Source of the DNA: Saccharomycopsis phalli
Taxonomy: Eukaryota; Ascomycota; Saccharomycetes; Ascoideales; Saccharomycopsidaceae
Length of the DNA stretch: 64,000 bases
Direction of reading: 5' to 3'
Assembly (NCBI GenBank): GCA_020342235.1
Contig: CP073218.1
Span: 992,001 to 1,056,000, forward strand
The translations under genes were made by a program, and so were the position numbers. Shown here in pieces: positions 21,300-30,668 of the stretch (the stretch's first letter is position 1; each line of letters starts with the position of its first letter). The notes beneath the pieces are model-generated. The model searched no databases, was not told the origin of the DNA, and saw nothing but the letters and a program-made list of their open reading frames with translations.

Positions 21300-21860
21300 T
21301 AGTTGTGTATTCGGAGTGACTAGTGTGTATTCGGAGTGACTAGTGTGTATTTGGGGTGATATTTGGAGGTATTCATGGAGAAATTTGTAGTTTCCAAGTG
21401 TTTTATTCTGAGATGTATTGTAGATGTATTGTAGATGTATTGTAGATGTATTGTAGATGTATTCTGAAATGTATTCTGAAATGTATTCTGAAATGTATTC
21501 TGGAGATTCATGTTCATAAAGACATTTAGTATTCATGTTGTAGTACTCCAGTGTTTTGTATTCCAAGTGTTTTAGTATTCATGGAGATGAGTATTCTGGA
21601 GATTTATTCTGGAGATGTATTCTGGTGATGTATTCTGAAATGTATTCTGGTGATTCATTCATGGAGACTTAGTATTTATAATGTTGTATGACTGATGTTG
21701 TAATACTCGTGGACTGACGTTCAGTACTCATTCCTAATGTTTAGTACTCATTCCTAATGTTCAGTACTCATATTGACTGATATTGTTCTGTCATCTCTAC
21801 GTCTGTCATTTTCTACGTCTGTCATCTCCACGTCTGTCATCTCCACGTCTGTCATCTCTA
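21300..21860. repeat. Mixed minisatellite block
   Basis: Successive short arrays: GTGTATTCGGAGTGACTA, GTATTGTAGAT, GTATTCTGAAAT, GTTCAGTACTCATTC and CGTCTGTCATCTCCA units. The frames translated from it are repetitive and are not called as genes. Confidence 0.8.
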
Positions 21861-21909
21861 CACTGGTATATCCACCCTTCTACACTCGTACACTGCCTCA
21901 CCCATGATA

Positions 21910-23775
21910 TTAATACAAAAAACTCATCAAGTCGTTGCTGTCAATAAACGAGGAAATCACGTCGTGGTCGAAATCCAACCCCAGCTTCAAATCCAACTCC
22001 GGCTTGAAATCAAAATCCGGCTTGAAATCAAACTCCGACTTTACCTCCAACTTTACCTCCAACTCCGGCTTGCCCACCTTGAAAATCTCGTGTGTGTCGT
22101 GAAAAGTATGCACCTGGCTCGTGTGCACCGGGCTCGTGCTGCAAACTGCTGGGCTCTCTATACTGCTCACGCTGCTACACGAGCTGTTGTTCCGGCACGG
22201 CGAAAAAATGTCCAATGCGGCGCTGTCCAATGCGGCGCTGTCAATGCTGTGATTTGTCTCTCTGTCCATGCCATGATTTGTCTCTCTGTCCACGCCATGA
22301 TTTGTCTCTCTGTCCATGCCATGATTTGTCTCTCTGTCCATGCCATGATTTGTCTCTATGGAATGATTTCTCTTGGAATGACTTCTCTTGGAATGGCTCT
22401 CCATGGGAGAGTCCCTGGCCAGCGTCTTGTCCAGGGCATTTCGGAAATCAATCACCTGGCCATCCACAAAATCATACTCCCCCCGCTCAACACGCCGCTG
22501 CCATTGGACCTCTGCCTCCAGCCAGTCGACGGGAAAAACCCCCGCCAGCTTGAACGAGCTGCGCACCGCGTCCGGCCGGAACACCGACTCGGAGATCGCG
22601 CCGTACTGCCGGAGAAACAGCTCCGGAGTCACGACGCTCGACTCAACGAGCTCGGCAATCTGCCCAGCGACCTCCAGCATGTGGCCGCGGTGGATCGGCA
22701 GCATCACGCAGTTCAAGTACTGGCTGTGCAACATCGGCACAATGCGGTGTTTCATACAGTACTTGAGGAACTGCAACGTTCCGTGGCAGGTGCTATAGTT
22801 GCAAATGAGGATCCGGAGCCTGCCTGCGGCCTTTGCACGGGTCAACGCGTCGAACCGGCGGAGCCAGATCAAGGCCAACTCGCCGTTTGTGTATCCGCGC
22901 GGGTCGTTGACGACGTCGGAGTTGTTGTCGACGTTTGCAATGATGTCAATGACCGCCTGGTTGCTGATTTCCCGCAGATGGATGAGCGACTCGAGCACCG
23001 AGCCGTGGAGCACGTACAACGGGTCTAATTTGGAGCCGTCGCCGCAGAGAGTCTCGACGACGGTGATGCCGGTGCTTCCAGAGACGTCTGGCGCGCACTG
23101 GGCGTCGCCTAGTGCGTCAAAGAGAAGCAGGCAGCATTTTCCGTGGTCGAGCCGCACCGCCATCTCCGACACGTTGTACACCTGGCATGCGTCGACGGCG
23201 TTGTCGTCGAAGTAGACGCGGAGCCGTTTGTACCACTGGTGCAACATTGCCGCGTAGTGGTCGTTCTGGCGCGGTTTCTGGAGCATGACGGGCTTGACCT
23301 GCCTGATTTGGGGATGGCGCTTGAAGAACTTGCTGATCCACAGCGGGCTGACGTTCTGCTTGCGCTCCTTTGTGTCTGTGTCGACGGACGGCGCCAAGAA
23401 CATCTCGTTGTAGTTCATCTCGAGAAGCTGGTTTGCCAACACATACACCACCTGCTTGCTGACAAAGTCGCTGCAGGTTGCCAACAAGCTCACACAGGTC
23501 TCCAACTCGTTCTCGTAGCTCACGCTCAACAGCATCTCGTACTCGTGCGCCACCACCTTGTTTTTGCGCTCGCCATACAAGTATTTTGTGAGCGTGGTCC
23601 GGCTGGTGCCGTAAATCCGCGCCGCTTGCCGGATCAGAAGACCCTGGCAAGTCACTGCTTTGTAGGCGTCAAAAAGCTTCTGCTCGAGCACAGGATCAAT
23701 GGTGACATGCTCGGGGCGCGTCCGCGGCACAATGGCCTTGCTGATGGCCGGTCCAGAATTCTTCTTGCGCGCCAT
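21910..23775 (-). CDS. Domesticated pogo/CENP-B-like transposase
   Basis: 621 aa counted from the ATG at 23775; the frame extends upstream only from a GTG. Residues 27-69 look like a psq-type helix-turn-helix. Residues about 80-158 look like a CENP-B/Tc5 second helix-turn-helix (ending WISKFFKRHP), and about 170-425 are a DDE_1 core. All three catalytic acidic residues appear replaced: Ser203 in YNVSE (usually NMDE), Asn326 in ICNYSTCHG (usually LLLDGHGSH), and His362 in LPIHRG (usually QPLDVG). The fold-level spacing is kept and the frame is open, so selection as a DNA-binding protein is likely. Residues about 475-510 hold five copies of ETNHGMDR. The tail (570-621) is rich in Asp/Phe/Leu and resembles an activation domain. 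Related domesticated proteins include fission yeast Abp1/Cbh1 and CENP-B. Role here unknown. Confidence 0.8.
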   Translation of the reverse strand: MARKKNSGPAISKAIVPRTRPEHVTIDPVLEQKLFDAYKAVTCQGLLIRQAARIYGTSRTTLTKYLYGERKNKVVAHEYEMLLSVSYENELETCVSLLATCSDFVSKQVVYVLANQLLEMNYNEMFLAPSVDTDTKERKQNVSPLWISKFFKRHPQIRQVKPVMLQKPRQNDHYAAMLHQWYKRLRVYFDDNAVDACQVYNVSEMAVRLDHGKCCLLLFDALGDAQCAPDVSGSTGITVVETLCGDGSKLDPLYVLHGSVLESLIHLREISNQAVIDIIANVDNNSDVVNDPRGYTNGELALIWLRRFDALTRAKAAGRLRILICNYSTCHGTLQFLKYCMKHRIVPMLHSQYLNCVMLPIHRGHMLEVAGQIAELVESSVVTPELFLRQYGAISESVFRPDAVRSSFKLAGVFPVDWLEAEVQWQRRVERGEYDFVDGQVIDFRNALDKTLARDSPMESHSKRSHSKRNHSIETNHGMDRETNHGMDRETNHGVDRETNHGMDRETNHSIDSAALDSAALDIFSPCRNNSSCSSVSSIESPAVCSTSPVHTSQVHTFHDTHEIFKVGKPELEVKLEVKSEFDFKPDFDFKPELDLKLGLDFDHDVISSFIDSNDLMSFLY

Positions 23776-24423
23776 TGCAAAGAAAAAACCCGTGGGGCAT
23801 TTGTAGGTATTTATCCCTCGCCCCACGCCCTGGAAATGGGGTTGCCCGGCCGCATACTCCGAACATGTCTTCTCCACAAAAATTGCATGCACGACCCAAC
23901 GGTCTAGTGCAGGGCCGTGCGTCCTGGTTCGAGGGGAAGGTCCAGTAGCCTAATTTTGGGTCATCCAGGCTCCGTTGATGTGCTCGTGTTTACATTGATT
24001 TAAGCACCCGCGGCTTGGGCACCGGTTCCCCCACGGGTTTCGCGCGGTTTCGGCGCACGCACTTGCGCCCGCTCGTATATCCGGCCTCGGCTCACGCAAC
24101 CGCACTCTTATCTTCAGAGTGACACCACGACCGGCATGCGCTCGCCCTATTTCAGGCATGGTCCGGTGCTTCTTTGGGTAGGCTGACGTTTGCTGCTCTG
24201 ACGTATACATCTGCGTGAGTGAGAAGTGAGGAAGTGAAGTGAGAAGTGAAGTGAGAAGTGAAGTGAGGAAGTGAAGTGAAAAAGTGAAAAAGTACAACTA
24301 ATATAAACCAATATAAACCAATATAAACCAATATAAACCAATATCAACCACCATGACCAACTCAGTCTCTTCAAGTTTTACAATATCCCTCCACCTCCTC
24401 CACCTCCACCTTGCTACCCCACC
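23776..24423. promoter_or_regulatory. Divergent promoter between the pogo-like and Cdt1-like genes
   Basis: A 648-bp GC-rich divergent intergenic region. TTTCGCGCG at 24038-24046 resembles an E2F/MBF core. GAAGTGA repeats lie at 24225-24290. Five 10-bp ATATAAACCA-type units lie at 24301-24350 before the Cdt1-like ATG. Confidence 0.5.
24301..24350 (+). promoter_or_regulatory. TATA-box array with 10-bp period
   Basis: Four copies of ATATAAACCA and one variant (ATATCAACCA) follow head to tail, ending 73 nt before the ATG at 24424. TATAAA therefore recurs once per helical turn. It is an unusual core promoter for the downstream gene. Confidence 0.6.
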
Positions 24424-25938
24424 ATGTTGCGTGCCCTGGCTCCCCACCTCGAGTTTTTCACCTCCCATGTCCCACTCATGGTCCTCAAACCTCTCATTTC
24501 CCTAGGGTACTGCCCGCTAAACTCCCTCATCGACGTCCCAGACTCCCTCGCCGCCCTGCTCCGCACCCACAATTCCCCTGCCCTACTCTCCTCCTTCTCC
24601 TCCATCGCATCCGCCCTCTCCCACCTCCTCAAACTACCCTACACCCACTTCTCCGCTGACTTGGACCCTGCAATCCACTTTGGCGAATCCACACCGCCAT
24701 GGTCGTTTCTCTCCCTCATTCTCGTGCCCAGCGACACCCTTTTAGACACCCTCACAGGTCCCCACCAGGTACAATCCACTTCCCTTCTTTTGGTCCCAGG
24801 AAAGTGCCTCGAGCTTCTCACCGACGGCCTCGTGTTTGCAAACATCCTCTCCGCGTCACACATCACAGTCGCATCGTGCAACCTCCGCCCAGACTACAAA
24901 ATCAGCCCGCTTCCTCTCGAACCAGCTAGCCCTCCTACCTCCAACTGGATCGAGTCCCGAATCGCAAAGGTCAACCAGCACAACAAATCTACATTCTTCT
25001 ACCCAAACTCATACTCCACCTCCGGCTACTACGCAGCAGATCCCCAGTCAAACATCTATTACAATCATCAGCTCTTCCCCCACCAAGTTGCGCCGGGGCT
25101 CGCAACCTGCAGTGAGGTCACCGCCAATCCCTCGCAGGCTTACGTGCAGATCCAGTATCAAAAAGGCGTGCTAAAGTACTCCAAATTGGTCAACTTCTTG
25201 GCATGCCTCGACTCCTTGCTCTTCAACTACTTCCTCGCTCACACAAACACCCCTGCCATCGGCCGTTTCACCCCCCAAATCCTCCGTCTCGTGCCGCATG
25301 CAGACCCTGCAAACGACTTGCTTTTGGTGCATACCCTCTGCCCACACCTCTACCGGGTGCTGCGGTCACGTGACGACGTGTTGGTGGATGTGGTGGCCAA
25401 GGGTCGATTGTACCGCGATTTCGCGCTCCGGAAGCGCCAATTGCAGCTGGCTATTGACGAGTTTGTCGCAGAGGTCCGGCCCATTGGCATAAACACCATG
25501 CAGGTGTACCGCAACTTGCCGCACGAGAAGGCGGACCAACTGCGCAAACCGGTTCTGCGGATCGTCAAGCAGGAGAGGAAAAACGTCGCAAGTGGCAAGC
25601 TCACGTTGCTCGAGAGGATTAGGCTCAAGGAGGAGGCTCTGAGAGCTCAGGATGACGCTCCAATTGACCATTCCCCAACGATGTTGAAGGTGTTTGAGAT
25701 TCTCTACAACTTGGGCACGCAGTCGATATCGGTGGCTCAAGCGGTGCGAAAGGTTGTCGACAGTTGTTCTCGTGGCGTGAACGAGCAGCAGGTGGCGGCT
25801 GCTTTGGAGGAATTGGACAAGAAGTTGCCTGACGACGTGTTTCTGATTGTGGAGGTGTCCCAGAAGAAGTTGAAGGTGGTGCGGTTTGATTTCTTCAATA
25901 GGCGAAGCGAGGTGTTGGATATGATACGGCAAGGGTAG
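24424..25938 (+). CDS. TAH11: Probable DNA replication licensing factor Cdt1/Tah11
   Basis: 504 aa, poorly conserved overall. The best clue is TLLERIRLKEEALRA at residues 394-408, resembling the LLERIRAKE motif that opens the C-terminal winged-helix domain of Cdt1 proteins. About 85 residues of helical sequence follow, ending in a beta-hairpin-like LIVEVSQKKLKVVRFD. In yeasts Cdt1/Tah11 escorts Mcm2-7 to origins in G1, and its C-terminal winged helix binds the MCM ring. The length is near that of fungal Cdt1 (450-600 aa). The ATG follows the TATA array, and an E2F/MBF-like site about 380 nt upstream would suit a G1/S gene. The N-terminal two thirds are not recognisable to me, so this remains a motif-based call. 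Confidence 0.6.
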   Translation: MLRALAPHLEFFTSHVPLMVLKPLISLGYCPLNSLIDVPDSLAALLRTHNSPALLSSFSSIASALSHLLKLPYTHFSADLDPAIHFGESTPPWSFLSLILVPSDTLLDTLTGPHQVQSTSLLLVPGKCLELLTDGLVFANILSASHITVASCNLRPDYKISPLPLEPASPPTSNWIESRIAKVNQHNKSTFFYPNSYSTSGYYAADPQSNIYYNHQLFPHQVAPGLATCSEVTANPSQAYVQIQYQKGVLKYSKLVNFLACLDSLLFNYFLAHTNTPAIGRFTPQILRLVPHADPANDLLLVHTLCPHLYRVLRSRDDVLVDVVAKGRLYRDFALRKRQLQLAIDEFVAEVRPIGINTMQVYRNLPHEKADQLRKPVLRIVKQERKNVASGKLTLLERIRLKEEALRAQDDAPIDHSPTMLKVFEILYNLGTQSISVAQAVRKVVDSCSRGVNEQQVAAALEELDKKLPDDVFLIVEVSQKKLKVVRFDFFNRRSEVLDMIRQG

Positions 25939-26009
25939 TTGGATGGCTGGATGCGGATGTGGCTAGATAGTGAGGTGGTAGATGACAAGTATGGATAATA
26001 GGTCAAGTA

Positions 26010-26430
26010 TGTTGTGATTTATAGTCAATATGTTGATAAATACATTAATTTTAGTCAATGTAGTCAGTAAGTACGCTCCAATTTGCTAGTCAATATGTTG
26101 ATAAATACATTAATTTTAGTCAATGTAGTCAGTAAGTACGCTTTAATTTGCTAGTCAATATAGTTGGGATATGCTCTGACTCTGATTTATAGTCAACATG
26201 GTTGGGTTATGCTCTGATTTATAGTCAACATGGTTGATAAATACACTAATTTTACTCAATATAGTTGGGGTATGCTCTGATTTATAGTCAATGCGGCCAG
26301 TAAGTATGCTTTAATTTGTTACTCAATACAGTTGGAGTATGCTCTGATTTATAGTCAACATGGTTGATAAATACACTAATCTCACTCAATATATTCAGTA
26401 AGTACGCTTTAATTGGTTACTCATTATAGT
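26010..26430. repeat. Degenerate long-unit tandem repeat
   Basis: About five imperfect units of roughly 70-100 bp, rich in GTCAATATRGTTG and GTAAGTACGCTTTAATT segments, downstream of the Cdt1-like gene. Confidence 0.7.
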
Positions 26431-26722
26431 TGGTAAATAACCAATTCATACATCTTTTCATCTCATAAGTAACCTGCCACTACTCAATGCAACCCGTGCA
26501 AACAACGCAACTGCCCTTAACTCATCTTAACCCAATAGACATATCTACCTGGTTTGCATAATAGCATGCCGTGCCGGTTATTACATCTCTTGTGATCTTT
26601 GCATTGCTCAGCTCGCTTAACCATCTACATCAATTCATGGCAGCTAATCGGTCCGGCCTTGGCAAATATTTGGTTCAACAAATACCACTGGCCAATTTCT
26701 CTTTTAATACATTTTACAAGTG

Positions 26723-26947
26723 ATGGCTGCCTTGCCCAGAACTCTTGGCCGAATTATATCGCAATTGTCAAATAATACCCTCAGTGGTATACAACACTCA
26801 AAGCTTGCAATCCATCTACAATCTAGTTTCACCAGTTTGGAACATGGTTCTCCAGCCAACTTGAAAAGACATCAGGTTCCATACACAACCTCAGTACAAA
26901 GCAACAAAACTACTCAATCAAGTCCAAGCCCAGACATGCGAATGTAA
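26723..26947 (+). CDS. Small hypothetical protein, possible mitochondrial presequence
   Basis: 74 aa starting MAALPRTLGRII. The first 40 residues are rich in Leu, Ser, Arg and Lys and lack acidic residues until Glu near 40, a composition like a mitochondrial targeting sequence. The tail is Ser/Thr/Gln-rich. Nothing is recognised. It may be a real small gene, a decayed gene or chance. Confidence 0.25.
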   Translation: MAALPRTLGRIISQLSNNTLSGIQHSKLAIHLQSSFTSLEHGSPANLKRHQVPYTTSVQSNKTTQSSPSPDMRM

Positions 26948-27189
26948 TGAAAAAGAGTATATTACAGTGGACAATGTATAATTCCCAACCGTGCTCGGAA
27001 CTTTACAACAGTACCCGGTACTCTTACACAAGATACTCGTCAATCAATGTATTTCAGTGACGTGCTAAATACAATGTGAATATTTTTACAATAGAAACTA
27101 GAGGTCCGTCCGTGGTCCGTGGTGCGTCCCGGTATGGCACACGAGCCCCGTCCGGCCAATGCATACAAATCAACACCACTCAAATCACC

Positions 27190-27900
27190 ATGGTTTATAC
27201 ACTAACACAATTCAAAAAAGACCTCCAGCCGACATACCAGCGGCTCAGCGACGCAAACGCCGGGTATCTCACCAAGGCACAAGCCGACGGATTCACCCTT
27301 GAGCTCATTTCTCTACTAGCCGAGCAAGACATTGACCTGGCGTTGTTGCGCCGTTTGGCAGCGTTTCTCACGCCCGAGGCGTTTATGGATACAATTGACG
27401 AGCGGGAAATCAACCACAAATGCGGGTTGTTCGTCTGCAGCAAACCCACCGAGCGGAAATCAAATTGGCTTCCTAGGGACTCGCATCGGGCCGGGGTGCC
27501 GTTTGGGTACCTCAACACGTATTGCTCCAAAGCACACTTCCAGAACGCCCAGTTTTATCTCGCACAGTTGTCAGACAATGCCTTGTTCCAGCGGAAACAC
27601 GTTTTTGAGGCCGATGGCCCGTCGGTGATTTTGTTGGACGACGTGTGGGACAGAAGAGAATCCAGCCAAGGCTCCTTGATTGATATTTTGAACGAGTTGA
27701 AGTTGGGTGACGACAAGGAGACCCCTGCAGAGAGCAGTTTGATGGACATTGACGACATTGTGAGTAAGGAGATTGTGGAAAAGGTTCCGGATCAGGAGCA
27801 GGAGCAGGAAGTGGGAATAAGTGGCGAGGAGTTGGCAAAGATGGTGGAGGGATATGCTACGAAATTGGAATTGGACAATGGCAAACTGGCGCAGCGATGA
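27190..27900 (+). CDS. RTR1: RNA polymerase II CTD phosphatase Rtr1
   Basis: 236 aa from the ATG at 27190; an upstream in-frame extension has only a GTG. The Rtr1/RPAP2 zinc finger is visible: Cys78 and Cys83 in EINHKCGLFVCSK, Cys112 and His116 in YCSKAHF. It is preceded by the conserved FLTPEAFMDTIDERE segment and followed by QFYLAQLSDNALFQR. Rtr1 removes phosphate from the RNA polymerase II C-terminal repeat (Ser5/Tyr1) and helps import or assemble the polymerase. The C-terminal 80 residues are acidic and low complexity. The length matches yeast Rtr1 (226 aa). Confidence 0.9.
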   Translation: MVYTLTQFKKDLQPTYQRLSDANAGYLTKAQADGFTLELISLLAEQDIDLALLRRLAAFLTPEAFMDTIDEREINHKCGLFVCSKPTERKSNWLPRDSHRAGVPFGYLNTYCSKAHFQNAQFYLAQLSDNALFQRKHVFEADGPSVILLDDVWDRRESSQGSLIDILNELKLGDDKETPAESSLMDIDDIVSKEIVEKVPDQEQEQEVGISGEELAKMVEGYATKLELDNGKLAQR

Positions 27901-28012
27901 AGCTGTGATTTGGGTGTTGTTGGATGGAGGAGGTATCGGTACACCGACACGAACGTATATGAGTGCATTAATAAATTTTCCAGTCTGCATTGTATTACGA
28001 TATGATGGGGTA

Positions 28013-28099
28013 TGTAATATAATAACTAAGATACGTGTTGATAAGAAGCGAATACATTATAACTATCTTATCAACATGTATCTTAGTTATTATATTACA
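28013..28099. mobile_element. 87-bp miniature LTR derivative with target duplication
   Basis: It begins TGTAATATAA and ends TTATATTACA, flanked by the 5-bp direct repeat GGGTA (28008-28012 and 28100-28104). About 30 bp at each end are near-perfect inverted repeats, so it can fold almost end to end. Its ends match the 216-bp solo LTR at 5359-5574. It is a non-coding relic, and looks like a much shortened family member. Confidence 0.75.
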
Positions 28100-28306
28100 G
28101 GGTAGTATGAAACGGGGTAGTATGAAATGGGGTAGTATGAATGGTATGATGGGGTAGTATAAATGGTATGATGGGGTATGAAATCAGAGTATGAAATCAG
28201 AATAACGAATTTTATGTCAATCTTTAATATCTTTAATATGTTTATTTTTAATGCGTATCTTTAACATGTTTTTTATGTGCATGTTTAATACACCTATCTT
28301 CAACAT

Positions 28307-28494
28307 TGTAATATAGTAACTAAGATACGATTTTGGTAAAATAGCTAAAATATATTTGCATGAAAATTCACAAAGTCTGATTATTTATACTTGAGCAAAG
28401 GCAGGAAATAACAAAAGAATAGAGAAAAGACGATATTGTTGTTGGAAGGAGATGGGCTTTGTTACAAATATCTATATCTTTCAATATCATTACA
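28307..28494 (-). mobile_element. LTR relic, TGTAATA family (minus orientation)
   Basis: It starts TGTAATATAGTAACTAAG, followed by AAAATAGCTAAAATATATTT, the reverse complement of the 3' end of the LTRs at 39756-40121 and 18060-18433. The far end near 28494 is approximate. No clear target duplication was found. It is an old solo fragment. Confidence 0.5.
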
Positions 28495-28599
28495 TCTTTA
28501 CCATATCCAATATTTAAGATCTTCAATGCTTAACATCTTCAACATCTTTCAACCCAAGTCACTCATCTCTTTTCCACACCCCATTTTTTAGATTAATAC

Positions 28600-28880
28600 T
28601 CTATTCTTAGATTGACATTCTATTCTCAGATTGATACTATAGTCTTAGATTGACACTCTATTATATATTGATATTCTATTCTATATTGATATTCTATTCT
28701 TAGATTGATATTCTATTCTATATTAATACTCTATTCTATATTAATACTCTATTCTATATCAATACTCTATTCTATATCAATACTCTATTCTATATCAATA
28801 CTCTATCCTATATCAATACTCTATCCTATATCAATACTCTATCCTATATCAATACTCTATCCTATATCAATACTCTATTC
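28600..28880. repeat. 15-18-bp AT-rich tandem repeat
   Basis: More than a dozen units of the ATTCTATATTGAT / ACTCTATCCTATATCAAT type end just downstream of the RRG1 stop codon. The frame across it is repetitive and not called. Confidence 0.85.
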
Positions 28881-28898
28881 TTACACTCTTGTCACCCA

Positions 28899-29906
28899 CT
28901 AATCCCCCCTTCGTTCAAACCCATACCTCTTCAACACATCTCCCAAACTCTCATCCCCATTCACAACAACATCCACATCCAACAACCTCAGCTCCACCAA
29001 ATACTCCACCATTTCCTCAAATCTCCGCTTCTTCATCTTAAACTTGTCGTTGATTTGCACCTGAAGCCGCTGGCTCCGTCGAAAAAGCACTGCCCAATGC
29101 CCATGGCAATACCGTTCCTTCTTCAGCAACCTATCGTTCAATCTCCTTGAATAGCTCGTCAATGGATCCTTCCAAGCTTCCACATTCCTCTCAGCCTCAT
29201 ATGGTCCCATTTGTGAAACCCGCGCCTCCCATTTAGCCTCCATTTCCGCCAACGCAAGATAGTCTTTATACTTTTTTGTCGAATCCACATACTTCTGGTT
29301 CATGGTCTTGAGAGACCGAATAAGCGCACCAGTCCGGTCACTTGGCTTCCAGGGACCTCTTAGAATCTTTGGAATGAACCACGTCCCCACAGTGACGTCT
29401 ACAATCTTCATTTGATACGGTCCCCGGTCGACCTCCAGTTTGACGCGATTGTACTGCTTCAAATCGCGGAAAAACACACCCTTGCGGATCCGCTGCGCAT
29501 CAGACATCCCAGGCTCGTCCTTGTACGTTCTAATATACTTGATTTCCCTCTGTTGCACCTTGAGCCGGGCTTTTTCGGTTTCGTCTCGAACCACATTGTG
29601 CGGGTTCTCCACCGGTTTGTGGATTCTGGAACTCCGTCGAACCGCCTCCAGCCGCATTCTGGCGTCAATTTCCGCTATAATCTCGCTCTCCACGACCCCC
29701 TGGACCATGTTATTGTGGACATTGTGGGCTAGAACCAACTCTTCATAGACTTTTACCGCACTCATGGCACTTTGATGCTTGTGGAACCGGTCCTTGGACA
29801 AGGCCTTGACCCGGAGCATGCCACGAGAATTTGCATTTCTCAATATACCTCGATACAAGGAAAGTACACTAGCCTTGTGACTTGCCAACTGCTTAAAGTG
29901 GACCAT
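28899..29906 (-). CDS. RRG1: Required for respiratory growth protein 1 (Rrg1)
   Basis: 335 aa from the ATG at 29906; the frame extends 17 codons upstream, but only from GTG. An LYR motif (SLYRGILR, residues 16-23) stands in the N-terminus, as in yeast Rrg1 (SHKSYVLSLYR). The extreme C-terminus SLGDVLKRYGF matches the SVLAKYGF ending of Rrg1. The body is basic and helical, with a WFIPK...RG segment resembling WFVRS..NKGR. Rrg1 is a mitochondrial protein needed for mtDNA maintenance and respiratory growth. Two CACGTG sites (29926-29933 and 29947-29954) lie 20 and 40 nt before the ATG. The assignment uses remembered family sequence, not a search. Confidence 0.8.
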   Translation of the reverse strand: MVHFKQLASHKASVLSLYRGILRNANSRGMLRVKALSKDRFHKHQSAMSAVKVYEELVLAHNVHNNMVQGVVESEIIAEIDARMRLEAVRRSSRIHKPVENPHNVVRDETEKARLKVQQREIKYIRTYKDEPGMSDAQRIRKGVFFRDLKQYNRVKLEVDRGPYQMKIVDVTVGTWFIPKILRGPWKPSDRTGALIRSLKTMNQKYVDSTKKYKDYLALAEMEAKWEARVSQMGPYEAERNVEAWKDPLTSYSRRLNDRLLKKERYCHGHWAVLFRRSQRLQVQINDKFKMKKRRFEEMVEYLVELRLLDVDVVVNGDESLGDVLKRYGFERRGD

Positions 29907-30668
29907 GGTGCAAAGATTGTTTCCATCACGTGTGAAGCGGCCAAAGTCACGTGACACTGCATGGATACAGGGACGATTCCAAGGCTGGTTTGCTACTTAC
30001 GCCTGTCTCAAACAATCTCAAACAATCTCAAAAAAACGCAAATCGTTGTAAATAATTGCGGATCATACCAAATGTTCGCAAATCATCCAAAAGGATTGTA
30101 AATAATGGTGATAATTTTAGACCATCCCAAAACATGGAACCATGCACTCATTTATTTTCATTATCCAGAACCCAGTGTCTGCATCATCACTGTCGATTAT
30201 CCAGTGTCCATTATCACTATCTATTTATCACTATCCCATAACTTAGTGTATCAAACATGCAAATGACCAAGACGGTCAAATGTCACATTTTGATTCTCTC
30301 CTATACCTATTCCTACACCTACACCTATTCCTATTCATTCCTACACTTATTCCTATTCATTCCTACACCTACACTTATTCCTATTCATCCTATTCCTTCC
30401 CACTCTTCCAATCTTCCCAATCTTCCCACCACCATCTTCGTTAACACGCCATTTCACCACTTTCCGAATCCATCTGGAAATACAACTCCACCTTAAATCA
30501 CACCTTCCTTCAGCCCAAAGTACTGCATATCCAAAGCCCTTTTCATCAACAATAGAGCCTTTTTGTCCTGGCGCATGCAATGGGAACTTCTCATCCGATT
30601 CAACACCACTTGAGGTTGTAACCTATTTCATAACCTGCAACCGATCGAGTACCTGGGAAAGTAACAAT

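Larger units (their letters stand above)
17983..21909. other. Long intergenic region: LTR element and minisatellites
   Basis: It contains the LTR element at 18060-19572 and a 17-bp array (GATAATATAAAAGTGGT, about 19600-19685). A dispersed repeat at 19715-19900 is also seen near 36400. A 24-bp array lies at 20690-20780, and mixed 10-20-bp arrays cover 21300-21860. Two short minus-strand frames at 20106-20516 look mildly protein-like but match nothing I know. No confident gene. Confidence 0.6.
25939..27189. other. Intergenic region with degenerate tandem repeats
   Basis: 26010-26430 is a degenerate array of units containing GATTTATAGTCAACATGGTT and AGTAAGTACGCTTTAATTTG. One small frame at 26723-26947 is listed separately. 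The remainder shows nothing recognisable. Confidence 0.6.
27901..28898. other. Intergenic region with LTR relics and an AT microsatellite
   Basis: It contains an 87-bp LTR derivative (28013-28099), a minus-oriented LTR relic starting at 28307, and 15-18-bp arrays (ACTCTATCCTATATCAAT type) at 28600-28880. No gene is recognised. Confidence 0.7.

Noticed and set aside
21904-23028. 374-codon plus-strand open frame
   Set aside because: Antisense to the 3' part of the pogo-like gene; its long repeats are the complement of the ETNHGMDR repeats.
23143-23907. 254-codon plus-strand open frame
   Set aside because: Antisense to the pogo-like gene, with shadow composition.
23900-23960. Possible second tRNA (GGTTCGAG-like B box)
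   Set aside because: No acceptor or anticodon stem can be formed and the B box lacks the closing CC.
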